Part shown: piece after piece, positions 1 to 5,342 of the stretch
Position numbering within the stretch: the first letter of the stretch is position 1
Layout: each line of letters starts with the position of its first letter
Assembly (NCBI GenBank): GCA_937886455.1
Contig: CALGCU010000047.1
Span: 1-5,342, forward strand
Source: an uncultured Bacteroidales bacterium
GTDB lineage: Bacteria; Bacteroidota; Bacteroidia; Bacteroidales; Paludibacteraceae
Reading direction: 5' to 3'
Length of the DNA stretch: 5,342 nucleotides
Made by a program: the position numbers and the translations under genes
The notes under the pieces: generated by a model
Told to the model about the DNA's origin: nothing
The model's database searches: none
Seen by the model: only the letters and a program-made list of their open reading frames with translations

Positions 1-1745
1 CATGGGATCCGGCTTCGCCTGCCTTTGTGATTGATGACACCTTGTGTATTCCTACTATATTTATTTCCTACACAGGTGATTCACTTGATTTTAAGGCTCC
101 TCTTCTACGTTCAATTTCTGCCGTCAACAAAGCAGCCACAGCAGTGTGTCAGTATTTTGACCCAAATGTAAAAAAGGTGTTTTCCTATTTAGGTTGGGAA
201 CAAGAGTATTTTTTGGTAGATGAGGGCTTGTATGCCACTCGTCCGGATTTGCTCATGACCGGTCGCACCTTATTGGGGCATGAATCAGCTAAGAATCAAC
301 AATTGGAGGACCATTATTTCGGTTCAATTCCAAGTCGTGTAACATCTTTTATGCAGGATTTGGAGTATGAAGCGTATAAATATGGTATTCCTTTGAAGAC
401 TCGCCATAATGAGGTGGCACCTAATCAATTTGAGTTGGCTCCGATTTATGGTGAAACTAATTTGGCTGTAGATCAAAACTTACTCATTATGTGGTTAATG
501 AAACGAGTTGCACGTCGACATAGTTTTCGTGTTTTGCTCCATGAGAAGCCTTTTGCCGGTGTGAACGGCTCCGGCAAGCACAACAACTGGTCGCTTGGTA
601 CTGACACCGGTGTTGGGTTATTCACTCCGGGTAAAACTCCGGAAGAGAACCTCCGTTTTATTATCTTCCTTGTGAACGCTTTGATGGCTGTGTATAAACA
701 CAATGGTTTGTTAAAAGCCTCTATCAGTTCAGCGACCAATGCTCATCGTTTGGGTGCTAATGAAGCTCCTCCTGCCATTATTTCAGCATTTCTTGGCAAG
801 CAGATTAGTGATGTTCTGGACAAATTAGAAAACAGTACTGAAGAAGAGGCTATTTTACTTGACGAGAAAAAAAGATTAAGTCTTGGCATTGCTCATATAC
901 CGGCGGTGTTATTAGATAATACAGATCGCAACCGCACTTCTCCTTTTGCCTTTACAGGTAATCGTTTTGAGTTTAGAGCATTGGGTTCGAGTGCTAATTG
1001 CTCAAGTGCAATGATTGTGTTAAATACAGCCATGGCAACCCAATTAACAGATTTCAAGAAAGAAGTGGATGCGAAGATTGATTGCGGAAAGAGTGTTGGT
1101 CAGGCTATATTTGAAGTACTTAAGTGTTACATTAAGACATCTAAGCCCATTCGCTTTGAAGGCAACGGGTATAGTGATGAATGGAAGGTGGAAGCTATGC
1201 GTCGCGGCTTGGATTGTGAGGATAGTGTGCCTAAAATTTTCAAATCATATACATCAGCAGATAGTGTAAAAATGTTCAAGGATATGGGTGTAATGAGTGA
1301 AACTGAGTTGAGGGCTCGCAATGAAGTGAAATGGGAGATTTACACCAAAAAACTTCAAATTGAGGCTCGCGTATTAGGCGACTTAGTGTTGAGCCATGTT
1401 ATTCCAGTTGCCACGCGTTATCAGTCGTTATTATTAGATAATCTTTATAAAATCAAACAAATATATTCCGAAGAAAAGTCAAGAGAGTTATCGCTCATGG
1501 ATGGTGCATTGGTGGAAGAAATCACTCGTCACGTGATAGCATTAAAGCGTAATGTGGACGAGATGGTAGAAGCGCGTAAGGTGGCCAATCGCATAGAGAA
1601 TTCATATGAAAAAGCCGTGTGTTATCATGACACAGTCCTCCCCTATCTGGACATCATACGTTATCATGCCGACCATTTAGAGTTGATTGTGGATGATGAG
1701 ATGTGGTCTTTACCCAAATATAGGGAACTATTATTTATCAGATAA
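1..1745 (+). CDS. glnN: Glutamine synthetase type III, 5'-truncated by window edge
   Basis: ATP-dependent ligation of ammonia to glutamate, giving glutamine; a cytoplasmic enzyme of central nitrogen assimilation. The frame is open from base 3 (first full codon TGG) to TAA at 1743-1745, so about 580 residues are visible. Family members are roughly 730 residues, so about 150 N-terminal residues lie upstream. The GTG at 27 is an internal valine, not a start: the WDPASPAFV reading before it matches the conserved family core. Visible catalytic-fold motifs are WEQEYFLVD (about 198-224) and NEVAPNQFE (408-434), both with likely metal-binding glutamates, GSGKHNNWS (567-593), and NRTSPFAFTGNRFEFR (930-977), the glutamate/ATP-site region. 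NAHRLGANEAPPA (738-776) and the helical C-terminal region (about 1430-1700), ending in KYRELLFIR, are typical of type III enzymes rather than GSI or GSII. The C-terminus appears complete. No frameshift or missing motif was seen. The family assignment is very secure; the symbol follows Bacteroides usage. Confidence 0.96.
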   Translation, partial: WDPASPAFVIDDTLCIPTIFISYTGDSLDFKAPLLRSISAVNKAATAVCQYFDPNVKKVFSYLGWEQEYFLVDEGLYATRPDLLMTGRTLLGHESAKNQQLEDHYFGSIPSRVTSFMQDLEYEAYKYGIPLKTRHNEVAPNQFELAPIYGETNLAVDQNLLIMWLMKRVARRHSFRVLLHEKPFAGVNGSGKHNNWSLGTDTGVGLFTPGKTPEENLRFIIFLVNALMAVYKHNGLLKASISSATNAHRLGANEAPPAIISAFLGKQISDVLDKLENSTEEEAILLDEKKRLSLGIAHIPAVLLDNTDRNRTSPFAFTGNRFEFRALGSSANCSSAMIVLNTAMATQLTDFKKEVDAKIDCGKSVGQAIFEVLKCYIKTSKPIRFEGNGYSDEWKVEAMRRGLDCEDSVPKIFKSYTSADSVKMFKDMGVMSETELRARNEVKWEIYTKKLQIEARVLGDLVLSHVIPVATRYQSLLLDNLYKIKQIYSEEKSRELSLMDGALVEEITRHVIALKRNVDEMVEARKVANRIENSYEKAVCYHDTVLPYLDIIRYHADHLELIVDDEMWSLPKYRELLFIR

Positions 1746-1784
1746 GCCTATAAACGAAGCAAATAGAGGGAAAATGTAACTTCA

Positions 1785-1816
1785 TTTGTCATTTTCTTTG
1801 CATTTCACTACTTTTG
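1785..1816 (+). promoter_or_regulatory. Predicted Bacteroidetes-type promoter for the arginine operon
   Basis: A -33 element TTTG (1785-1788) and a -7 element TACTTTTG (1809-1816) are separated by 20 bp. The known Bacteroides primary-sigma consensus is TTTG, 19-21 bp, TAnnTTTG, so both boxes and the spacing match exactly. Transcription would be expected to start near 1820-1825, leaving a leader of about 40 nt before the acyltransferase ATG at 1865. The site lies in the only sizeable spacer of the window, ahead of the first arginine gene. The elements are short and the spacer is T-rich, so chance matches are possible. Promoter activity is inferred. Confidence 0.65.
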
Positions 1817-1831
1817 TAAAAGATTTTGTGT

Positions 1832-1839
1832 TGTTAACA
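1832..1839. promoter_or_regulatory. Perfect 8-bp palindrome TGTTAACA, possible operator
   Basis: TGTTAACA is self-complementary and lies 15 bp after the predicted -7 element, close to the expected transcription start, where a repressor would act. It does not resemble the E. coli ARG box, and I know no matching Bacteroidetes operator. An 8-bp palindrome in AT-rich DNA can easily arise by chance, so this is only a candidate. Confidence 0.2.
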
Positions 1840-1864
1840 TTTATTAAAAATTAGGTATTAGAGT

Positions 1865-2413
1865 ATGGAAATTGAAGTGATGTATGCTACTGAGGAGCAT
1901 ACAAAGTATTCTGAATTGGTGTGTCAACTCATCTATGAGTCTGCTTTGAAACGCGGAACAGGCATAGCCAAACGTTCTCCTCTCTACATTACAGAAAAAA
2001 TGCGCAATGGTAAAGCAGTCGTTGCTTTAGAGGGTGAGAAATTAGTAGGATTCAGTTACATTGAGAGTTGGGGTCATGACCATTTTGTAGCCACATCAGG
2101 ATTGATTGTAGATCCTGATTATCGTGGTCAGGGTCTTGCCAGTCGTATTAAAGAAAAGACTTTTGAACTCGCCCGACGACGATTTCCAACCGCAAAAATA
2201 TTCAGTATTACCACTTCCCTTCCGGTTATGAAAATGAATACAAAGATAGGTTATAAACCTGTTACATTTTCAGAATTAACCGATGATGAGGAATTTTGGA
2301 AAGGTTGTGAAGGATGTTGCAACTACGATGTTTTGTTGCGAAACAACAAGGTGAGGTGTATTTGTACCGGCATGTTGTTTGATCCATCCGACCCGGACAA
2401 TGCAGGGAAATAA
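1865..2413 (+). CDS. GNAT-family N-acyltransferase, probable N-acylglutamate synthase of arginine synthesis
   Basis: A 182-residue protein with the GNAT fold. The segment GLIVDPDYRGQGLASRI (79-95) is the acyl-CoA-binding motif A (R/QxxGxG/A, here RGQGLA at 87-92), preceded by the beta-strand segment LVGFSYIESWGH (60-71). It starts at ATG 1865, which keeps the expected N-terminal beta strand; an in-frame ATG at 1880 would lose it. No clear Shine-Dalgarno is present, as is usual in Bacteroidetes. It is the first gene of the arginine operon, 40 bp ahead of argG. No argA or argJ is visible here, so the likely reaction is transfer of an acyl group from acyl-CoA to glutamate. From memory, the Bacteroides thetaiotaomicron counterpart in the same position (BT_3761) has been proposed as N-succinylglutamate synthase. 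The C-terminal tail is unusual for a GNAT: cysteines at 148, 151, 152, 165 and 167 (CxxCC, then CxC), followed by TGMLFDP. The GNAT fold is secure; the substrate and acyl donor are inferred from context. Confidence 0.88.
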   Translation: MEIEVMYATEEHTKYSELVCQLIYESALKRGTGIAKRSPLYITEKMRNGKAVVALEGEKLVGFSYIESWGHDHFVATSGLIVDPDYRGQGLASRIKEKTFELARRRFPTAKIFSITTSLPVMKMNTKIGYKPVTFSELTDDEEFWKGCEGCCNYDVLLRNNKVRCICTGMLFDPSDPDNAGK

Positions 2414-2453
2414 ATTTTCACTTAGTATTTTTTTTAGTAAACAGTAATTGATT

Positions 2454-3659
2454 ATGAGAAAAAAAGTAGTAGTCGCTTATAGCGGTGGCTTGGATACGTC
2501 ATACACAGTAATGTATTTAGCCAAAGAAAAAGGATATGAAGTATATGCAGCATGTGCAAACACCGGAGGATTTTCTCCAGAACAACTCAAGCAAAACGAA
2601 GAAAATGCCTACAAATTGGGGGCAACAAAATATGTGACATTGGATGTTACGAAAGAATATTATGAGAAGAGTCTGAAATACATGATATTTGGCAATGTAT
2701 TGCGCAATAATTGTTATCCTATTTCTGTTTCATCAGAACGTATATTTCAAGCTATAGCCATTGCCCGTTATGCCAATGAAATTGGAGCTGATGCTATAGC
2801 TCATGGTAGTACCGGTGCGGGTAATGATCAGATTCGTTTTGACATGACCTTTTTGGTGATGGCACCCGGAGTTGAAATTATCACGCTCACCCGCGACCAC
2901 GCGTTGAGCCGTCAAGAAGAGGTTGATTATCTGAATGCTAACGGATTTTATGCTGATTTCACCAAATTAAAATACTCATACAATGTTGGTATTTGGGGCA
3001 CCAGTATTTGTGGAGGTGAATTGCTTGACCCCACACAAGGACTTCCGGAAGAAGCCTACTTAAAACACGCCTCAGCAGAAGAGCCATGTGAACTTCGCAT
3101 AGAATTTAAGCAAGGTGAAATTGTGGCTGTTAATGGTGAAGTATTCGAGGATAAAATTAAGGCTATCCAGAAAATAGAGGAAATAGGCTCTGCATACGCC
3201 ATTGGACGAGATTGTAATGTTGGCGACACCATCATTGGTATTAAAGGACGTGTTGCCTTTGAGGCAGCTGCGCCTAAATTGATTATTGAAGCACATCGTT
3301 TATTAGAAAAAAGCACACTAAGCAAATGGCAACAATACTGGAAAGACCAACTGTCCAACTGGTATGGTGCATTCTTGCATGAGAGTCAGTATTTGGAGCC
3401 AGTGATGCCCGACATTGAAGCTATGCTCACCAGTTCACAACGTAATGTGAACGGCACAGCCATCTTGCAACTACGTCCATACAGTTTTCAAACCGTAGGT
3501 GTAGATAGTCCGGATGACTTAACCAAGAGCAAATTAGGAGAATATGGCGAAATGCAACGTGGCTGGACTTCAGAAGAAGCTAAAGGTTTCATTAAAGTAA
3601 CCAGCACACCTCTTCGCATGTATTATGGCATTCACCCTGATGAACCAAGAATTTTGTAA
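2454..3659 (+). CDS. argG: Argininosuccinate synthase
   Basis: Condenses citrulline and aspartate with ATP to give argininosuccinate, the penultimate step of arginine synthesis, in the cytoplasm. It has 401 residues, a normal length. The N-terminal nucleotide-binding domain carries the ATP-pyrophosphatase motif YSGGLDTS (9-16). The second family signature is HGSTGAGNDQIRF (117-129), in which alanine 122 stands where many ArgG proteins have lysine (KGND). From memory, Bacteroides ArgG also has alanine there. The synthetase-domain segment KYSYNVGIWGTSICGGE (173-189) is in the citrulline/aspartate-binding region. ATG 2454 was chosen because it gives the standard MRKKVVVAYSGG beginning; the in-frame TTG two codons earlier (2448) is unlikely. 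No Shine-Dalgarno is visible; the upstream DNA is a T8 run plus AT-rich sequence. The argC start follows the TAA after a single base, so the two are very probably co-transcribed and perhaps translationally coupled. The assignment is secure. Confidence 0.97.
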   Translation: MRKKVVVAYSGGLDTSYTVMYLAKEKGYEVYAACANTGGFSPEQLKQNEENAYKLGATKYVTLDVTKEYYEKSLKYMIFGNVLRNNCYPISVSSERIFQAIAIARYANEIGADAIAHGSTGAGNDQIRFDMTFLVMAPGVEIITLTRDHALSRQEEVDYLNANGFYADFTKLKYSYNVGIWGTSICGGELLDPTQGLPEEAYLKHASAEEPCELRIEFKQGEIVAVNGEVFEDKIKAIQKIEEIGSAYAIGRDCNVGDTIIGIKGRVAFEAAAPKLIIEAHRLLEKSTLSKWQQYWKDQLSNWYGAFLHESQYLEPVMPDIEAMLTSSQRNVNGTAILQLRPYSFQTVGVDSPDDLTKSKLGEYGEMQRGWTSEEAKGFIKVTSTPLRMYYGIHPDEPRIL

Positions 3660-3660
3660 G

Positions 3661-4626
3661 ATGAAGATAAAAGTAGGTATTATAGGAGGTGCCGGTTACA
3701 CAGCAGGTGAATTGCTACGCCTACTCCTACACCATCCCCATGTAGAGATTCAGTTTGTACATTCCGAAAGCAATGCAGGTAACACCTTGTCATCCGTACA
3801 TTGCGGACTATATGGAGAAACTGAATTATGTTTCACTCAGGAGGTTGATTTGCACAACATTGATGTCTTGTTTCTCTGTTCCGGTCATGGCAAGAGTAGT
3901 GAATTCTGGCAAACAAACACCGCTCCTGAACATCTCAAAATAATTGATTTAGCACAAGATTATCGTGATGAATCACATGGGTATGTATATGGTTTGCCTG
4001 AGTGGCAACGCGAACGCATACGATGTAGCAAGTATGTGGCTAATCCCGGTTGTTTTGCCACAGCCATCCAATTGGCACTCCTTCCATTGGCTGCCCAAGG
4101 CTTACTTCAAGATGATATCCACGTCACAGCCATTACCGGTTCTACCGGCGCAGGAGTGAAACCCGGAGCCACAACTCATTTCAGTTGGAGAAACGACAAC
4201 ATATCTGTGTACAAGGCCTTTGAACACCAACATCTGATAGAAATCAATCGCACACTACATTGCCTGCAACCCAATTACGCACATGATATACATTTTGTGC
4301 CTATGCGCGGTGATTTCACGCGTGGTATATTTGCCTCTGTATATACAAAGACCACACTTTCCGAACAAGAAGCAGTGGCATTGTATAAAAACTACTACGC
4401 TGATGCGATGTTTACATTTGTGGCAGACAAGAGTATTGACTTAAAACAAGTGATTAACACCAACAAGGCATTACTACATGTAGAAAAGCACAATAATATG
4501 CTACACATCACATCAGCCATCGACAATCTGCTCAAGGGAGCGAGTGGACAAGCAATAGAAAATATGAACCTAATCTTTGCATTGGACGAAAAGAGTGGTT
4601 TACGTCTCAAAGCCAGTGCATTCTAA
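3661..4626 (+). CDS. argC: N-acetyl(or succinyl)-gamma-glutamyl-phosphate reductase
   Basis: NADPH-dependent reduction of N-acyl-gamma-glutamyl phosphate to N-acyl-glutamate semialdehyde, third step of arginine synthesis, cytoplasmic. It has 321 residues, the usual bacterial length for the type 1 enzyme. The N-terminal Rossmann fold begins with GIIGGAGYTAGELLRLLL (7-24). The catalytic cysteine is C131 in NPGCFATA (129-136). The likely catalytic histidine is H211 in HFVPMRGDFTRGI (211-223). The conserved DNLLKGASGQAIENMNL lies at 288-304. ATG 3661 is the start: it gives MKIKVGIIGG, with the nucleotide-binding motif correctly near the N-terminus. An in-frame ATG at 3625 lies inside argG and would add 12 residues with no counterpart I know. 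argC begins 1 bp after argG ends and argD follows after 13 bp. In Bacteroides the acyl group is probably succinyl; the sequence does not settle this. The family is secure. Confidence 0.97.
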   Translation: MKIKVGIIGGAGYTAGELLRLLLHHPHVEIQFVHSESNAGNTLSSVHCGLYGETELCFTQEVDLHNIDVLFLCSGHGKSSEFWQTNTAPEHLKIIDLAQDYRDESHGYVYGLPEWQRERIRCSKYVANPGCFATAIQLALLPLAAQGLLQDDIHVTAITGSTGAGVKPGATTHFSWRNDNISVYKAFEHQHLIEINRTLHCLQPNYAHDIHFVPMRGDFTRGIFASVYTKTTLSEQEAVALYKNYYADAMFTFVADKSIDLKQVINTNKALLHVEKHNNMLHITSAIDNLLKGASGQAIENMNLIFALDEKSGLRLKASAF

Positions 4627-4639
4627 CACGTGAATATCC

Positions 4640-5342
4640 ATGGATTTATTTGAAGTTTACTCATTATATGATGTAGAACCCGTTAAAGGTGTAGGCAACT
4701 ATGTTTATGACACAGACAATACGCCTTATTTAGACCTATATGGAGGACATGCCGTTATTTCTATTGGGCATTGCCATCCTCACTATGTGAAAAGTTTAAC
4801 CGAACAACTCAACAAAATTGGGTTTTATTCCAATTCAGTGCAAAATTCACTGCAAGTTACATTGGCTGAGAAATTAGGTAAGCTATCAGGTTATGAAGAT
4901 TATAAGCTGTTTTTGTGTAATTCAGGTGCTGAAGCCAACGAAAACGCTCTAAAATTAGCGTCTTTTCACACAGGCAAGGAGAGAATACTCGCATTCAACA
5001 AGGCTTTTCATGGAAGGACATCCGGCGCTGTAGCCGCTACTGACAATCCCAAAATTCAAGCCCCATTCAACACTACAGATAAGGTAGATTTTGCACCATT
5101 AAATGACATTAACGCAGTCAGAACACAATTAGAAAGCGGTAAGTATGCCGCTGTTATCATTGAAGGTATACAAGGTGTGGCAGGCATCCATTGTCCCACT
5201 CCTCAATTTCTTCAAGAGCTCCGTCAAGTGACTGAAGAGATGGGTGTTGTACTCATTTTAGATGAGATTCAATCCGGCTATGGAAGAACCGGTAAAATGT
5301 TTGCTTGTGATCACGCTGAGATTAGCCCTGATATCATGTGTC
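4640..5342 (+). CDS. argD: Acetylornithine/succinylornithine aminotransferase, 3'-truncated by window edge
   Basis: PLP-dependent class III aminotransferase that converts N-acyl-glutamate semialdehyde to N-acyl-ornithine with glutamate as amino donor. From ATG 4640 the frame stays open to the window end, giving 234 residues of a family that is usually 370-400 residues long. Visible landmarks are DLYGGHAVISIGHCHP (32-47), NSGAEANENALKLA (94-107) contacting the PLP phosphate, FHGRTSGA (123-130), IIEGIQGV (173-180) and LILDEIQSGYGRTG (205-218), where D208 should bind the pyridine nitrogen of PLP. The PLP-binding lysine lies beyond the window, so catalytic competence cannot be fully checked. The start is supported by the MDLFEVYSLYDVEPVKGVG beginning, typical of the family, although no Shine-Dalgarno is seen. 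The 13-bp gap after argC places it in the same operon. Whether the substrate is acetylated or succinylated is not decidable here. Other class III transaminases are unlikely given the operon and motifs. Confidence 0.94.
   Translation, partial: MDLFEVYSLYDVEPVKGVGNYVYDTDNTPYLDLYGGHAVISIGHCHPHYVKSLTEQLNKIGFYSNSVQNSLQVTLAEKLGKLSGYEDYKLFLCNSGAEANENALKLASFHTGKERILAFNKAFHGRTSGAVAATDNPKIQAPFNTTDKVDFAPLNDINAVRTQLESGKYAAVIIEGIQGVAGIHCPTPQFLQELRQVTEEMGVVLILDEIQSGYGRTGKMFACDHAEISPDIMC

Larger units (their letters stand above)
1865..5342 (+). other. Arginine biosynthesis operon (acyltransferase-argG-argC-argD...)
   Basis: Four consecutive same-strand genes with gaps of 40, 1 and 13 bp and no hairpin-plus-T terminator between them, preceded by a consensus Bacteroidetes promoter. 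All belong to one pathway or fit it by context. This is the Bacteroidales arginine cluster order; in Bacteroides, as I recall, argR precedes and proC follows, but neither is visible here. The operon continues past the window edge. Co-transcription is inferred from spacing. Confidence 0.85.

Noticed and set aside
5..10. GGATCC (BamHI) near the window start, as a possible cloning junction
   Set aside because: It sits inside the conserved WDP codons of glnN and the reading continues without a break, so it is natural coding sequence.
27..29. GTG as the start codon of the glutamine synthetase
   Set aside because: The frame is open and family-like upstream (WDPASPAF), and the protein would lack about 150 expected residues. 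The gene is simply cut by the window edge.
473..739. 88-codon open frame on the - strand inside glnN
   Set aside because: It lies opposite a highly conserved catalytic region and has no recognisable domain, so it is a shadow frame.
1770..1796. Inverted repeat GAAAATG/CATTTTC after glnN as an intrinsic terminator
   Set aside because: The stem is only 7 bp and nearly all A-T, the 13-nt loop is large, there is no proper T tract after it, and it overlaps the predicted promoter.
1817..1864. Riboswitch or attenuator leader before the arginine operon
   Set aside because: The predicted leader is only about 40 nt, with no stable hairpin and no run of arginine codons, too short for a known riboswitch or leader-peptide attenuator.
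2406..2435. T8 run between the acyltransferase and argG as a terminator
   Set aside because: No GC-rich hairpin precedes it; only a 4-bp GAAA/TTTC stem can be drawn. The genes around it belong to the same pathway.
3056..3358. Overlapping - strand open frames inside argG
   Set aside because: Two overlapping frames opposite a conserved gene, with low-complexity translations and no start context. They are shadows.
1..5342. A mobile element, defence system, CRISPR array or RNA gene
   Set aside because: All coding space is filled by five intact-looking metabolic genes (two cut by the window edges). The spacers are 119 bp or less and contain no tRNA, array or terminal inverted repeats.

Overview
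The window looks like chromosomal DNA from a member of the Bacteroidota, most likely order Bacteroidales. Three things point there: a type III glutamine synthetase, an arginine cluster in the order GNAT acyltransferase - argG - argC - argD, and a promoter of the Bacteroides type (TTTG, 20 bp, TAnnTTTG) with almost no Shine-Dalgarno sequence before any gene. The genus cannot be fixed from sequence reading alone. All five genes are on the + strand, and all four visible stop codons are TAA.

Layout. Bases 1-1745 hold the 3' part of glnN (glutamine synthetase III), whose N-terminal part lies upstream of the window. Bases 1746-1864 are a 119-bp spacer with a well-formed Bacteroidetes promoter (1785-1816), an 8-bp palindrome just downstream of the expected transcription start, and no convincing terminator. 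From 1865 to the window end runs a tight arginine biosynthesis operon: a GNAT-family N-acyltransferase (1865-2413), argG (2454-3659), argC (3661-4626) and the first part of argD (4640-5342, cut by the window edge). The gaps between these genes are 40, 1 and 13 bp.

How the genes work together. The GNAT protein is the best candidate for the first step, N-acylation of glutamate. ArgC reduces the acyl-glutamyl phosphate to the semialdehyde, and ArgD transaminates this to acyl-ornithine. After carbamoylation and deacylation by enzymes encoded elsewhere, ArgG condenses citrulline with aspartate. In Bacteroides the acyl group of this pathway is thought to be succinyl rather than acetyl, but nothing in this window decides that. 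GlnN upstream makes glutamine, the usual nitrogen donor for carbamoyl phosphate, so its position next to the arginine genes makes metabolic sense, although the spacer promoter suggests the arginine genes can be transcribed separately.

I found no RNA gene, mobile element, CRISPR array, phage gene or obviously new system. The observations most worth a second look are the cysteine-rich tail of the acyltransferase, its probable role as a non-ArgA first enzyme, and the glnN-arg junction where some relatives would have argR.
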